64,000 nucleotides of DNA from Belnapia sp. F-4-1. GTDB lineage: Bacteria; Pseudomonadota; Alphaproteobacteria; Acetobacterales; Acetobacteraceae. The stretch is from the NCBI RefSeq assembly GCF_000802185.1, contig NZ_KN676113.1, positions 2,004,819 through 2,068,818 on the forward strand. The letters run 5' to 3'. Below are positions 17,081 through 27,426 of the stretch, piece by piece (position 1 is the stretch's first letter; the number at the start of each line of letters is the position of its first letter). The notes under the pieces were generated by a model. That model was not told the origin of the DNA and did not search any database. It saw nothing but the letters and a program-made list of their open reading frames with translations. Both the position numbers and the translations under genes were made by a program.

Positions 17081-18562
17081 ATGGCCGAGGGCGCATCCTG
17101 CCATGGCGGCCGCGAGACGATGCAGGCCGCCGCCCGCGCCGCCGGCAAGTCGGAGGCGCTCGACCGGCTGATGGCCGACTACCCGCGCGGCCCGCATGAC
17201 CAGCCGCAGAGCATGTGCCCCGCCTTCGGCTCGCTCCGCGTCGGGCTCCGCATGCGCCGCGTGGCGACCATCCTTTCGGGCTCGGCCTGCTGCGTCTACG
17301 GCCTCACCTTCACCAGCCATTTCTACGGCGCCCGCCGCAGCGTCGGCTACGTGCCCTTCAATTCCGAGACGCTGGTCACCGGCAAGCTCTTCGAGGACAT
17401 CCGCGAGGCCGTCCACGCCACCGCGAAGCCCGACGAGCTGGACGCCATCATCGTCATCAACCTCTGCGTCCCGACCGCCTCGGGCGTTCCGCTCGACCTG
17501 CTGCCGAAGCAGATCGACGGCGTCCGCGTCATCGGCATCGACGTGCCCGGCTTCGGCGTCCCGACCCATGCCGAGGCGAAGGACGTGCTCGCCGGCGCCA
17601 TGCTCCGCTACGCTCGCCACGAGGCGGAGGCCGGCCCCGTCGCCCGCCCCGCCGCCCTGGTCGAGGGCGAGCCGACCGTCGCGCTGATCGGCGAGCTCTT
17701 CCCCGCCGACCCCATGGGCGTCGCCGCGCTCCTGGCCCCGATGGGCCTCGCCGTCGCCCCGCAGACGCCCGCCCGAGAATGGCGCGACCTCTACGCCGCC
17801 CTCGACTGCGAGGTCGCCGCCGCCACCCACCCCTTCTACACCGCGAGCATCCGCGAATTCGCCGCCGCCGGCCGCCCCGTCGTCGGCTCCGGCCCCGTCG
17901 GCGTCGAGGGCACCGAGGCCTGGCTGCAGGGCATCGGCCGCGCCGCTGGCCTGCCGCAGTCCCGCATCGACCTGGCTAAGTCCCGCGCCCTGCCGGCCAT
18001 CCAGGCGGCGCTGGCCGCCGCGCCCATCCGCGCCCGCATCACCGTCTCCGGCTACGAAGGCTCCGAACTCCTCGTCGCCCGCCTGCTGGCCGAGGCCGGC
18101 GCCGAGGTGCCCTATGTCGGCACCGCCTGCCCGCGCACCGAATGGTCCGAGGCCGACCGCGCCTGGCTCGCCGCCCGCGGCAGCCACGTCCAGTACCGCG
18201 CCAGCCTCGAGCAGGACATGGCCGCGATGACCGAGGTGAAGCCCGACCTCGCCCTCGGCACCACGCCGCTCGTGCAGAAGGCGAAGGAGATGGCGATCCC
18301 CGCCCTCTACTTCACCAACATGGTCTCCGCCCGGCCCTTGTTCGGCCCCGCCGGCGCCGCCTCCATGGCCGCCATCGTCGCCGCGCAGACGCGGGGCCGC
18401 GAGCGCTTCTCCCGCATGGTTTCCTTCTTCGAGGGCGTCGGCACGCCCGACCGCGCCGGCTACGGCTTCCGCGGCCGGCCGGAGGAGCCCGCCGGCTTCC
18501 GCGACCGCCAGCGCAAGCTGCGCGCCGCCAAGCTCAAGGCCGACGAAGCGGTGGGGAGCTAG
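17081..18562 (+). CDS. bchY: Chlorophyllide a reductase subunit BchY
   Basis: NifD-like catalytic subunit of chlorophyllide a oxidoreductase. The 493 residues begin [14 protein letters not shown]. Conserved cysteines in the N-terminal third, e.g. [11 protein letters not shown] and [11 protein letters not shown], are candidates for binding the catalytic 4Fe-4S cluster with Bch[14 protein letters not shown] in the C-terminal half fits the family. The start at 17081 lies two bases after the bchX stop. The longer frame from 17021 would read through the 3' end of bchX in another frame and is rejected. Confidence 0.93.
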   Translation: MAEGASCHGGRETMQAAARAAGKSEALDRLMADYPRGPHDQPQSMCPAFGSLRVGLRMRRVATILSGSACCVYGLTFTSHFYGARRSVGYVPFNSETLVTGKLFEDIREAVHATAKPDELDAIIVINLCVPTASGVPLDLLPKQIDGVRVIGIDVPGFGVPTHAEAKDVLAGAMLRYARHEAEAGPVARPAALVEGEPTVALIGELFPADPMGVAALLAPMGLAVAPQTPAREWRDLYAALDCEVAAATHPFYTASIREFAAAGRPVVGSGPVGVEGTEAWLQGIGRAAGLPQSRIDLAKSRALPAIQAALAAAPIRARITVSGYEGSELLVARLLAEAGAEVPYVGTACPRTEWSEADRAWLAARGSHVQYRASLEQDMAAMTEVKPDLALGTTPLVQKAKEMAIPALYFTNMVSARPLFGPAGAASMAAIVAAQTRGRERFSRMVSFFEGVGTPDRAGYGFRGRPEEPAGFRDRQRKLRAAKLKADEAVGS

Positions 18563-18566
18563 CGCG

Positions 18567-20009
18567 ATGCTCGTCCTCGACCACGACCGCGCCGGCGGCT
18601 ACTGGGGCGCCGTCTATGCCTTCAGCGCTGTGCGCGGGCTGCGCACGGTGATCGACGGCCCGGTCGGCTGCGAGAACCTGCCCGTCACCGCCGTCCTCCA
18701 CTACACAGATGCGCTGCCGCCGCACGAGCTGCCCGTGGTGGTCACCGGCCTCGACGAGGAAGCCCTCTCCCAGACCGGCACCGAGGGCCCGATGAAGCGC
18801 GCCGCCGAATCAGGCGATGTCGAGCTTCCCGCCGTCGTCGTCACCGGCAGCATCGCCGAGATGATCGGCGGCGGCGTCACGCCCGAGGGCAGCAACCTCC
18901 GCCGCTTCATCCCGCGCACCATCGACGAGGATCAGTGGCAGGCCGCCGACCGCGCCATCAACTGGCTCTGGACGGAGTTCGGCGCCAAGAAGGTCCGCCC
19001 CCGCAAACGCGCCGAGGGCAGCCCGCCCCGTGTCAACCTCATCGGCCCGATCTACGGCACCTTTAACATGCCCTCCGACCTCGCCGAGATCCGGCGCCTG
19101 GTCGAAGGCATCGGCTGCGAGATCAACCTCGTCTTCCCGCTCGGCAGCCATGTGGACGACATCGCCCGCCTGCCGGATGCCGACATCAACATCTGCCTCT
19201 ACCGCGAGTTCGGCCGCAAGCTCTGCGAGACGCTGGAGCGGCCCTACCTGATGGCCCCCATCGGCCTCTTCGCCACGACGAACTTCCTCCGCAAGCTCGG
19301 CGAGCTGACCGGCCTCGACCCGGAGCCCTTCATCGAGCGCGAGAAGCACACGACGATCAAGCCGATCTGGGACCTCTGGCGCAGCGTCACCCAGGACTTC
19401 TTCGCCACCGCCAGCTTCGCCGTGGTGGCGACCGAGACCTATGTGCGCGGTCTCCGCCGCTTCTTCGAGGAGGAGCTGGGCGTGCCCTGCGCCTTCTCCT
19501 TCGCCCGCCAGCCGGGGCTGAAGACCGACAACGCCGCCATCCGCGCGGCGGTCCACAAGACGCCGCACCTCGTCCTCTTCGGCTCCTATAACGAGCGGAT
19601 GTATGCGGCGGAAGCGAAGGCCCGCAGCACCTACATCCCGGCGAGCTTCCCTGGCGCGATCATCCGCCGCGCCACCGGCACGCCCTTCATGGGCTATGCC
19701 GGCGCCACCTACCTCATCCAGGAATACTGCAACGCGCTGTTCGACGCGCTCTTCCACATCCTCCCGTTGGGGACGGATCTCGACCGCGTCGCCGCCACCC
19801 CCGCCCGCCCCGCCGAGCGCTGGGAGCCCGAGGCGCAGTCGCTGCTCGAGGCGCATCTCGAGACCGAGCCCTTCCTGCTCCGCATCTCGGCCGCCAAGCG
19901 GCTCCGCGACCGCGCCGAGCGCGAAGCCCGCGAGGCCGCCGAATCCTCCGTCACCGCCAGCCGCGTCGCCGCGCTGCTGCGCGCCCTCGCCGAGGGCCAG
20001 GCCGCATGA
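18567..20009 (+). CDS. bchZ: Chlorophyllide a reductase subunit BchZ
   Basis: NifK-like partner of BchY, forming the alpha2beta2 reductase that produces the bacteriochlorin ring. The 480-residue protein starts [19 protein letters not shown]. It holds the cluster-binding [14 protein letters not shown] near residue 33 and [10 protein letters not shown], with the substrate-pocket region [18 protein letters not shown] near residue 155. It begins four bases after bchY behind a GGGGAG ribosome-binding site. Its tail (residues 440-480) is helical and charged. A 136-base gap separates it from pufB, with no pufQ-like frame. Confidence 0.93.
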   Translation: MLVLDHDRAGGYWGAVYAFSAVRGLRTVIDGPVGCENLPVTAVLHYTDALPPHELPVVVTGLDEEALSQTGTEGPMKRAAESGDVELPAVVVTGSIAEMIGGGVTPEGSNLRRFIPRTIDEDQWQAADRAINWLWTEFGAKKVRPRKRAEGSPPRVNLIGPIYGTFNMPSDLAEIRRLVEGIGCEINLVFPLGSHVDDIARLPDADINICLYREFGRKLCETLERPYLMAPIGLFATTNFLRKLGELTGLDPEPFIEREKHTTIKPIWDLWRSVTQDFFATASFAVVATETYVRGLRRFFEEELGVPCAFSFARQPGLKTDNAAIRAAVHKTPHLVLFGSYNERMYAAEAKARSTYIPASFPGAIIRRATGTPFMGYAGATYLIQEYCNALFDALFHILPLGTDLDRVAATPARPAERWEPEAQSLLEAHLETEPFLLRISAAKRLRDRAEREAREAAESSVTASRVAALLRALAEGQAA

Positions 20010-20145
20010 CCGGTCCCCCTTCCTTCGCCGCGCGGCCCCACCGCGCCGCGCCCCGTCGCGCGTGGCTCATCCGGCCGCGTCGATCCCTGCCGCGCGGGAG
20101 TTGCGCGGTAACGGCCGCAAGGCCGCCATCGAAGAGGACATCGAG

Positions 20146-20367
20146 ATGGCCGGTACCGATCTGCGAGATGGCTCGCTGACGGGGCTGACGGAGAGCGAGG
20201 CGAAGGAATTCCACGGAATCTTCGTCACGTCCTTCATCATCTTCACCGTCATCGCCATCGTCGCGCATTTCCTGGTTTGGCAATGGCGCCCCTGGCTTCC
20301 TGGGCCACGCGGCTACACGCAGTCGATGATCGACGGCGCGGCGTCGCTCGCCAGCTACGTCACCTGA
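20146..20367 (+). CDS. pufB: Light-harvesting 1 beta subunit
   Basis: Beta polypeptide of the core antenna (LH1) that rings the reaction centre in the intracytoplasmic membrane. The 73 residues include the charged N-terminal EAKEFHGIF, the transmembrane helix [22 protein letters not shown] with the bacteriochlorophyll-ligand His in IVAHFLVW, and the RPWLPGP motif after it. The length is slightly extended at the C-terminus ([18 protein letters not shown]). The start ATG 20146 follows a GAAGAGGA ribosome-binding site. Confidence 0.95.
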   Translation: MAGTDLRDGSLTGLTESEAKEFHGIFVTSFIIFTVIAIVAHFLVWQWRPWLPGPRGYTQSMIDGAASLASYVT

Positions 20368-20383
20368 GGGGAGGGCAGAACTC

Positions 20384-20560
20384 ATGTGGCGTATCTGGCT
20401 GCTGTTCGATCCGCGTCGCGCGCTGGTCGGGCTCTTCACCTTCCTGCTCGTGCTCGCGCTGGTGATCCACTTCATCCTGCTCAGCACGAACCGCTTCAAC
20501 TGGATCGAGGGTCCGCGCCCGCAGGCGATGATCACCGACACCATCAGTTCGGTCGTATAG
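20384..20560 (+). CDS. pufA: Light-harvesting 1 alpha subunit
   Basis: Alpha polypeptide of LH1, 58 residues, too short for many gene finders. It opens [15 protein letters not shown], the canonical LH1-alpha N-terminus. It then has a hydrophobic helix with the bacteriochlorophyll-ligand His in [12 protein letters not shown], followed by NRFNWIEG. A perfect GGGGAGGG ribosome-binding site precedes the ATG, which lies 16 bases after the pufB stop. pufB and pufA are expected to be made in equal amounts and in excess over pufLM because of the hairpin that follows. Confidence 0.95.
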   Translation: MWRIWLLFDPRRALVGLFTFLLVLALVIHFILLSTNRFNWIEGPRPQAMITDTISSVV

Positions 20561-20572
20561 CACGGCCGCTCA

Positions 20573-20605
20573 GGCGACGGACGGGGCACGCCCTCGCCCG
20601 CCGCC
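20573..20605 (+). promoter_or_regulatory. Intercistronic mRNA hairpin between pufA and pufL
   Basis: Thirty-three bases starting 13 bases after the pufA stop fold into a 14-position stem with only two A/C mismatches and a five-base CACGC loop. Arms are GGCGACGGACGGGG and CCCTCGCCCGCCGCC. No T-run follows, so it is not a typical terminator. In Rhodobacter the equivalent pufA-pufL stem-loops protect the pufBA segment from 3' decay and set the excess of antenna over reaction centre; the same role is inferred here. Confidence 0.65.
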
Positions 20606-20659
20606 CTTGCCGCAACGAGGCTGCCCGCAGGGACCGCCTCCCCATCCGGGGTATCCACC

Positions 20660-21484
20660 ATGGCGATGCTCAGCTTTGAAAGGAAATACCGCGTCCGCGG
20701 GGGCACCTTGATCGGGGGCGACCTCTTCGACTTCTGGGTCGGGCCCTTCTATGTCGGCTTCTTCGGCGTCACGACGATCTTCTGCACCCTCGTCGGCACG
20801 CTAATGATCTTCTACGGCGCCGCCATCGGTGGCACCTGGAACCCGTGGACGATCAACATCGCCCCGCCCGATCTGAAATACGGCCTCGGCCTCGCGCCGC
20901 TGAAGGATGGCGGGATCTGGCAGATCGTCACCGTCTGCGCCCTCGGCGCCTTCGTCTCCTGGGCGCTGCGCCAGGCGGAGATCGCGCGCAAGCTCGGCAT
21001 GGGCTACCACATTCCCGTCGCCTACGGCATGGCCGTCTTCGCCTACTTCACCCTGGTGGTGATCCGCCCGGTGTTGATGGGCGCCTGGGGGCATGGCTTC
21101 CCCTACGGCATCCTCAGCCATCTCGATTGGGTGTCGAACACCGGCTACCAGTACCTGCACTTCCACTACAACCCGGCGCACATGCTCGCGGTGACCTTCT
21201 TCTTCACCACGACGCTCGCCCTGTCGCTGCACGGCGCGCTGGTGCTCTCGGCCATCAACCCCGCCCCGGGCGAGGACGTGAAGACCGCCGAGCACGAGAA
21301 CACCTTCTTCCGCGACACCATCGGCTACTCCATCGGCACGCTCGGCATCCACCGCGTCGGTCTCTTCCTCGCGCTGTCCGCCGGGTTCTGGAGCGCGGTC
21401 TGCATCGTCATCTCCGGTCCCTTCTGGACCCATGGCTGGCCGCAATGGTGGGGCTGGTGGCTCAACCTGCCGATCTGGAGCTGA
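20660..21484 (+). CDS. pufL: Photosynthetic reaction centre L subunit
   Basis: L chain of the type II reaction centre, 274 residues with five membrane helices. It carries the special-pair and accessory bacteriochlorophyll, bacteriopheophytin and quinone sites. Visible markers are the N-terminal [30 protein letters not shown], and the special-pair/accessory ligand region [24 protein letters not shown]. The iron/quinone His region is seen in [12 protein letters not shown] and HENTFFRD. The ATG at 20660 follows a CCACC context 99 bases after pufA. Confidence 0.97.
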   Translation: MAMLSFERKYRVRGGTLIGGDLFDFWVGPFYVGFFGVTTIFCTLVGTLMIFYGAAIGGTWNPWTINIAPPDLKYGLGLAPLKDGGIWQIVTVCALGAFVSWALRQAEIARKLGMGYHIPVAYGMAVFAYFTLVVIRPVLMGAWGHGFPYGILSHLDWVSNTGYQYLHFHYNPAHMLAVTFFFTTTLALSLHGALVLSAINPAPGEDVKTAEHENTFFRDTIGYSIGTLGIHRVGLFLALSAGFWSAVCIVISGPFWTHGWPQWWGWWLNLPIWS

Positions 21485-21512
21485 TGCACGAGCAAGGAGG
21501 AGGACCATCCCC

Positions 21513-22490
21513 ATGGCGGAATACCAGAACATCTTCACCCGCGTGCAGGTGAGGGGCCCCGCCTATGTCGGCGTGCCGCTCGCCCGCGGCAGCAGCCCGC
21601 GCGACGGCAAACCGAATTTCGCCTATATCCTCGGCTGGCTCGGCGATGCGCAGATCGGCCCGGTCTATCTCGGCTGGCTCGGCATCATCTCGCTCATTTT
21701 CGGCTTCGCCGCCTTCGAGATCATCGGCCTCAACATGCTGGCCTCGGTGAACTGGGATCCCGTCCAGTTCATCCGCCAGCTCCCCTGGCTGGCGCTGGAG
21801 CCGCCCTCGCCTGCCTATGGACTGCAGATTCCGCCGCTGGCGGAGGGTGGCTGGTGGCTGCTCGCCGGCCTGTTCCTCACCGTCTCCATCCTGCTCTGGT
21901 GGGCCCGCACCTATCGCCGCGCCCGGCAGCTCGGCCTCGGCACCCACGTTCCCTGGGCCTTCGCCGCCGCCATCTGGCTCTACCTGGTGCTCGGCTTCTT
22001 CCGGCCGCTGCTGATGGGCTCCTGGTCCGAGGCGGTGCCCTTCGGCATCTTCCCGCACCTGGACTGGACGGCGGCCTTCTCGCTCCGCTACGGCAACCTC
22101 TTCTACAACCCCTTCCACATGCTCTCGATCGTCTTCCTCTACGGCTCGACCCTGCTCTTCGCCATGCACGGGGCGACCATCCTGGCGGCCGGCCGCTTCG
22201 GCGCGGAGCGCGAGGTGGAGCAGGTGATCGACCGCGGCACGGCGCATGAGCGCTGCGCCATCTTCTGGCGCTGGACCATGGGCTTCAACGCCACCTTCGA
22301 GAGCGTCCACCGCTGGCTCTGGTGGTTCGCCGTGCTCTGCCCGCTGACGGGCGGCATCGGCATCCTGCTGACCGGCACGGTGGTCGACAACTGGTACCTC
22401 TGGGGCGTCAAGCACGGCATCGCGCCGGCCTATCCCGAGGTCTTCCGCGCCATGCCCGACCCACTCCTCGCTCCGGGAGCCGCACAATGA
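21513..22490 (+). CDS. pufM: Photosynthetic reaction centre M subunit
   Basis: M chain of the reaction centre, 325 residues, pairing with PufL around the special pair and the non-haem iron. The N-terminal [22 protein letters not shown] is typical. [24 protein letters not shown] carries bacteriochlorophyll ligands, and [22 protein letters not shown] and [13 protein letters not shown] carry iron ligands. The AGGAGGAGG ribosome-binding site before 21513 fixes the start; the longer open frame from 21432 reads pufL in another phase. The stop overlaps the pufC start as ATGA. Confidence 0.97.
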   Translation: MAEYQNIFTRVQVRGPAYVGVPLARGSSPRDGKPNFAYILGWLGDAQIGPVYLGWLGIISLIFGFAAFEIIGLNMLASVNWDPVQFIRQLPWLALEPPSPAYGLQIPPLAEGGWWLLAGLFLTVSILLWWARTYRRARQLGLGTHVPWAFAAAIWLYLVLGFFRPLLMGSWSEAVPFGIFPHLDWTAAFSLRYGNLFYNPFHMLSIVFLYGSTLLFAMHGATILAAGRFGAEREVEQVIDRGTAHERCAIFWRWTMGFNATFESVHRWLWWFAVLCPLTGGIGILLTGTVVDNWYLWGVKHGIAPAYPEVFRAMPDPLLAPGAAQ

Positions 22491-23563
22491 GCTTCTCCCT
22501 CAAACTCGGCGCGGTGCTCGCGGGGCTGCTCGGCCTCGCGGTCATCCTCCTCACCTTCGAGCGCCCGCCGGTGGAGACGGTGCAGACCGGCTTCCGCGGC
22601 GTCGCCCTTGGCAACATCGCCAATCCGCGGCTGCAACCGGCGCTGGCCGCGGCCAACCAGCTTCCGCCGATGATCCCGCGCGTGCCCTCGGTCGGTCCCC
22701 GCGCCGGTCAGGCCTACCGGAATGTGCAGGTGCTGGGCGAGCTGGGCGTCGCCGAATTCGCCCGCACCATGGCGGCGATGACGGCCTGGGTTTCCCCGCA
22801 GCAGGGCTGCAACTACTGCCACAACCCGGCGAACATGGCCTCCGACGAAGTCTACACGAAGGTCGTCGCCCGCCGCATGTTGCAGATGGTCGCCCGCATC
22901 AACGCGGAGTGGAAGCCGCATGTGCTGGAGACCGGCGTCACCTGCTACACCTGCCACCGCGGCAACCCGGTTCCGCTGAACGTCTGGTCCGAGAATACCG
23001 GCCCGATGCGCGGCGAGGGCTTCTCCGCCTCCTCCAACGGGCAGAACTTGGCCTCGCCGGTGGTGGGCGACAGCTCGCTCCCCTACGACCCCTTCAGCCG
23101 CTACCTCGATCAGGCGGTCAACATCCGCGTCCAGACGCCGGACCCGCTGCCCGCCGGCAACAGCCAGGGCATCAAGGATGCCGAGTTCACCTACGGGCTG
23201 ATGATGCACTTCTCCCAGGCGCTCGGGGTGAACTGCACCACCTGCCACAACAGCCGCGCCTTCTCCGCCTGGGACCAGAGCGCCCCCCAGCGGACCAATG
23301 CCTGGCACGGCATCCGCATGGTGCGGGACATCAACCACAACTTCATCGATCCCCTGCAGCCGCTCTGGGCGGCCAACCCGAACGGCCCGCCCGGCGGCCC
23401 GCAGCGCGCCCGCCTCGGTGCGCATGAGGACCCGCTGAAGGTCAACTGCACCACCTGCCACCAAGGCGTGAACAAGCCCCTGAACGGCGTCTCGATGCTG
23501 CGGGACTACCCGGAACTGACCCGCATCACCAATATCGACGCGCCACCGCCAGTCCGGCAGTAG
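22487..23563 (+). CDS. pufC: Reaction centre tetrahaem cytochrome c subunit
   Basis: Periplasmic cytochrome that re-reduces the photo-oxidised special pair. The 358 residues have an uncleaved N-terminal hydrophobic anchor (residues 7-23, no lipobox Cys). Four haem-attachment motifs follow: CNYCH at 108-112, CYTCH at 153-157, CTTCH at 250-254 and CTTCH at 321-325. Typical sequence around the anchor ([15 protein letters not shown]) is present. It is translationally coupled to pufM by an ATGA overlap and followed within 20 bases by a terminator, so it ends the puf operon. No pufX or pufQ is seen. Confidence 0.96.
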   Translation: MSFSLKLGAVLAGLLGLAVILLTFERPPVETVQTGFRGVALGNIANPRLQPALAAANQLPPMIPRVPSVGPRAGQAYRNVQVLGELGVAEFARTMAAMTAWVSPQQGCNYCHNPANMASDEVYTKVVARRMLQMVARINAEWKPHVLETGVTCYTCHRGNPVPLNVWSENTGPMRGEGFSASSNGQNLASPVVGDSSLPYDPFSRYLDQAVNIRVQTPDPLPAGNSQGIKDAEFTYGLMMHFSQALGVNCTTCHNSRAFSAWDQSAPQRTNAWHGIRMVRDINHNFIDPLQPLWAANPNGPPGGPQRARLGAHEDPLKVNCTTCHQGVNKPLNGVSMLRDYPELTRITNIDAPPPVRQ

Positions 23564-23580
23564 CGCGCCCGCCAGCCAGG

Positions 23581-23616
23581 GGCCGGCCCTTCCCTGCGCG
23601 GGGGAGGCCGGCCTTT
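23581..23616 (+). terminator. Strong GC hairpin terminator after pufC
   Basis: Arms 23581-23594 and 23600-23613 pair over 14 positions (GGCCGGCC with GGCCGGCC, one mismatch, two G-T pairs, then CCC with GGG) around a TGCGC loop, followed by TTT. It begins 17 bases after the pufC stop. The T-run is short, as is common in very GC-rich genomes, so some read-through into the cytochrome gene is possible. Confidence 0.65.
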
Positions 23617-23742
23617 GGCATGTTTGGAGGCCGGGACGGGTTGCGGGCACCACCGCTTCGGCTATATGCATCCTGGCCCTTGCGCCCCGCGCCTGTTTCG
23701 CGCGGCCCACCGGCCGCCGCCGCTCCGAGGACGTCACCGCCT

Positions 23743-24759
23743 ATGAATTCGCTCGAGCTGAACAAGGCCTTTGCCGCCGTGCTGACGGCCGGGATCACCT
23801 TCATGGTGGCCGGCCAGGTGGGCAAGCTGCTGGTGCATGGCGAAAAGCCGCATGAAAGCGCCATTCGCATCGGCGACCCGACCGGCGGCGCCCCGAGCGC
23901 CGCTCCGGCCGCCGCCCCGCAGGCCGAGCCGATCTCCGGCCTCCTCGCCAGCGCCGACGTCGCCGCCGGCCAGCAGATCGCCCAGCGCAATTGCGGCGCC
24001 TGCCACAGCTTCGACCAGGGCGGCCGGAGCGGCATCGGCCCGAACCTCTACAACGTCGTCGGCGCGCCGCATGGGCATGTCGAAGGCTTCAATTACTCGG
24101 CGGCGCTCAAGGGCAAGCAGGGCCCCTGGGACTACGAGGAGCTGAACCACTGGCTCTACAAGCCGGCCTCCTATGCGCCGGGCACCCGCATGGCCTTCGC
24201 CGGCCTGAGCAACACCCAGCAGCGCGCCAATGTGGTCGCCTATCTGCGCAGCCTCTCGCCGAGCCCGAAGCCGCTGCCGCCCGCCGGTGAGGCCGCTGCC
24301 CCGGCGGCCGCGCCCGCCGCTGCGGCTGCTGCGGCGCCCGCCGCGGCCCCGGCTCCGGGCGGCGCCCCCGCCGCTGCTCCGGCCGCCGCCTCGGCCGAAC
24401 TGCCGCCGATCGCCCCGCTGCTGGCCAACGCCAACGCGGACAACGGCGCAGCCATCAGCCGCCGCCTCTGCGCCGTCTGCCACACCTTCACCGAGGGTGG
24501 CCGCAACGGCGTCGGCCCCAACCTTTATGACGTGGTCGGCAAGCCGCACGGCCATCTCCAGAGCTTCAACTACTCGGCCGCGCTGAAGGCCCATCAGGGC
24601 CCATGGAATTACGAGGAGCTGAACCGCTGGCTCTTCAAGCCGACGACTTACGCCCCCGGCACCCGCATGGCCTTCGCCGGCGTCTCGAAGCCGGAAGACC
24701 GGGCGGACATCATCGCCTATCTCCGCAGCCTGTCGGCCAACCCGCAGCCGCTGCCGTAA
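23743..24759 (+). CDS. Membrane-anchored tandem di-haem cytochrome c
   Basis: A 338-residue electron carrier made of an N-terminal anchor (hydrophobic residues about 8-26) and two successive class I cytochrome c domains. Each domain has one haem motif (CGACH at 84-88, CAVCH at 243-247), a GPNLY(N/D)VVG-P-GH stretch, FNYSAALK, and an axial methionine in APGTRMAFAG. The halves are so alike that they must be an internal duplication. An Ala/Pro-rich linker (about residues 165-225) joins them. The single-domain relatives (membrane cytochrome c552/cy type) link the bc1 complex to the reaction centre or oxidase. A donor role to PufC is inferred from its place directly behind the puf operon. Confidence 0.85.
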   Translation: MNSLELNKAFAAVLTAGITFMVAGQVGKLLVHGEKPHESAIRIGDPTGGAPSAAPAAAPQAEPISGLLASADVAAGQQIAQRNCGACHSFDQGGRSGIGPNLYNVVGAPHGHVEGFNYSAALKGKQGPWDYEELNHWLYKPASYAPGTRMAFAGLSNTQQRANVVAYLRSLSPSPKPLPPAGEAAAPAAAPAAAAAAAPAAAPAPGGAPAAAPAAASAELPPIAPLLANANADNGAAISRRLCAVCHTFTEGGRNGVGPNLYDVVGKPHGHLQSFNYSAALKAHQGPWNYEELNRWLFKPTTYAPGTRMAFAGVSKPEDRADIIAYLRSLSANPQPLP

Positions 24760-24766
24760 CCGGGCC

Positions 24767-24794
24767 GGGAACTCAGCCTAGCGGCTGAGTTCCC
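24767..24794. terminator. Bidirectional terminator with perfect inverted repeat
   Basis: GGGAACTCAGCC and GGCTGAGTTCCC form a perfect 12-base stem around TAGC. It lies between the convergent cytochrome c and VWA genes and even contains the last codons and TAG stop of the minus-strand gene. No T-run is present on either side, so it may act as an RNA 3'-end stabiliser as much as a terminator. Confidence 0.65.
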
Positions 24795-25968
24795 GCGTCA
24801 TCGCCTCGATCCCGCCGAGGGTCAGCGGGAACATCCGATCTTCCATCAGCTGCCGCACCAAGCCGATGGAATGCGTCCGTCCCCAGCCCGCCTGCGGCAT
24901 CGGGTTCAGCCAGGCGCTGCGGCGGAAATGCCTGGTCAGCCGCGCCATCCAGGCGCTCCCCGGCTCCTCGTTCCAGTGCTCGACGCTGCCCCCGGGCTGG
25001 ACGATTTCATAGGGGCTCATGCTCGCATCCCCGACGAAGACGGCATTGTAGTCCGGCCCGTATTTCCGCAGCACCTCGAGGGTCGAGACCTCGCTTTCCC
25101 GCCGCCGCCGGTTGTTGGTCCATAGCCGCTCATAGGGGCAGTTGTGGAAGTAGAAATGCTCGAGATGCTTGAACTCCGCCCGTGCGGCTGAGAACAGCTC
25201 CTCCGACAGCTTGACCCAGTCATCCATCGACCCGCCGATGTCGAGGAAGAGCAGCACCTTCACCGTATTGTGCCGCTCCGGCACCAACTTCAGGTCGAGC
25301 GACCCGGCATTGTTCGCGGTGGAGCGGATGGTGTCCGGCAGGTCGAGCTCCGTCGCCGCCCCCTGCCGGGCGAAGCGCCGCAGCCGCCGCAGCGCCAGCT
25401 TGATGTTCCGCGTGCCGATCTCGACCGAATCGTCGAGGTCGCGGAATTCCCGCTTGTCCCACACCTTCACCGCCCGCCGGTGCCGGCTCTCCTCCTGCCC
25501 GATGCGCACGCCCTCCGGGTTGTACCCATGCGCGCCGAAGGGCGAGGTCCCGCCCGTGCCGATCCATTTGCTGCCGCCCTGGTGCCGGCCCTTCTGCTCG
25601 GCGAGGCGCTGCCGCAGCATCTCCATCAGCTTGTCGAACCCGCCCGCGGCCTGGATCGCCGCCTTCTCCTCCTCGGTCAGCAGCTTCTCCGCCATCTTGC
25701 GGAGCCATTCCTCCGGCAGCTGCCGCACCAGCGTGTCGAACCCCTCGCCCTCCGGCGCCTCCAGCCCCTTGAACACCTCGCCGAAGACCCGGTCGAAGCG
25801 ATCGAGATGCCGCTCGTCCTTGACCAGCGCCGCACGGCTGAGATGGTAGAAGTCGTCGACATTGTAGTCGGCGACCCCTTCCTTCATCCCGCGCAGCAGG
25901 GCGAGATACTCGGTGATGCTCGCCGGGATGCCGGCATTGCGCAGCGCCAGGATGAAATGCGCGAGCAC
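24778..25968 (-). CDS. VWA-domain protein (COG3825 type)
   Basis: A 396-residue cytoplasmic protein with a von Willebrand A domain in its C-terminal half. The metal site region is LLFLDIGGSMDDW near residue 240. A Gly replaces the usual Ser in the DxSxS motif, which is normal for this subfamily. The N-terminal half is helical and charged. These proteins work with MoxR-type AAA+ ATPases in metal insertion or complex maturation; the client here is unknown. The GTG start at 25968 lies six bases after the moxR stop, so the two form an operon transcribed toward the puf region. Confidence 0.82.
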   Translation of the reverse strand: MLAHFILALRNAGIPASITEYLALLRGMKEGVADYNVDDFYHLSRAALVKDERHLDRFDRVFGEVFKGLEAPEGEGFDTLVRQLPEEWLRKMAEKLLTEEEKAAIQAAGGFDKLMEMLRQRLAEQKGRHQGGSKWIGTGGTSPFGAHGYNPEGVRIGQEESRHRRAVKVWDKREFRDLDDSVEIGTRNIKLALRRLRRFARQGAATELDLPDTIRSTANNAGSLDLKLVPERHNTVKVLLFLDIGGSMDDWVKLSEELFSAARAEFKHLEHFYFHNCPYERLWTNNRRRRESEVSTLEVLRKYGPDYNAVFVGDASMSPYEIVQPGGSVEHWNEEPGSAWMARLTRHFRRSAWLNPMPQAGWGRTHSIGLVRQLMEDRMFPLTLGGIEAMTRELSR

Positions 25969-25974
25969 CGCCCG

Positions 25975-26823
<849 letters not shown>

Positions 26824-26912
26824 GCCTGCCCCCTCGCCATTCCCTTTCGGGGCAAGGTGGCCTCTCCCCCGGCATCGGGCAAGCCATCTTCGGCGTATCC
26901 GCGGGGTGCCTC

Positions 26913-27330
26913 ATGACCGAGCCACCGGACCGCAGCCCATTACCGGTTCGGCCGCAGGCCCCAGGACCTCAGCCCCGCCGAGCGCCTGGCCGACAAGGTC
27001 GCCGAACTCGGCGGCTCCTGGGCCTTCATCCTCGGCTTCGGCCTGTTCCTGCTGGCCTGGGCGCTGCCCTTCGGCGCCTGTCGCTACATCTTCCGGAACC
27101 TGCTGCTCCCGATGATCGCCGCCCTCCAGCCCCGATCATCATGATGAGCCAGAACCGCCAATGACTGCGAGGCGAACCTGAAGGCCTGGATCGAGACGGT
27201 GGCTCCGCACGAGAAGCTGGACCCGCTCTGCACCCGCGAGATCGAGGTGCTGCTCGCCCGCCAGCAGGAGCGGATCGACCTGCTGGCGCGGCTGCTGGGT
27301 GAGGAAGGACCAAAGCAAGCTCCGACCAGG
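26913..27330 (+). pseudogene. Decayed DUF1003 membrane protein gene
   Basis: Fragments of a DUF1003 protein are spread over two frames. From 26965 the frame reads DLSPAERLADKVAELGGSWAFILGFGLFLLAWALPF and on to IAALQ, then stops at 27142. The family continuation PIIMMSQNRQ is in another frame (27132-27161) and stops at once. A third block, NLKAWIETVAPHEKLD with ARQQERIDLLARLLG, is back in the first frame (27175-27303). At least two indels are needed to restore the gene. The N-terminal region usual in the family is also missing; the ATG at 26913 lies in a different frame. No intact membrane protein can be made, so it is called a pseudogene. Confidence 0.75.
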
Positions 27331-27426
27331 TGGAATCACCTGATCGGAGTATCTGCCCGACCGAACACGACCTGGACCGCGCCCCGCGCTCTCAGGAACG
27401 CGGATCGTGGCCGGTCCTGCGGGACT

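Noticed and set aside
20006-20179. Possible pufQ starting in an ATGA overlap with bchZ
   Set aside because: The 57-codon frame is Arg/Pro-rich with no hydrophobic helix, unlike PufQ.
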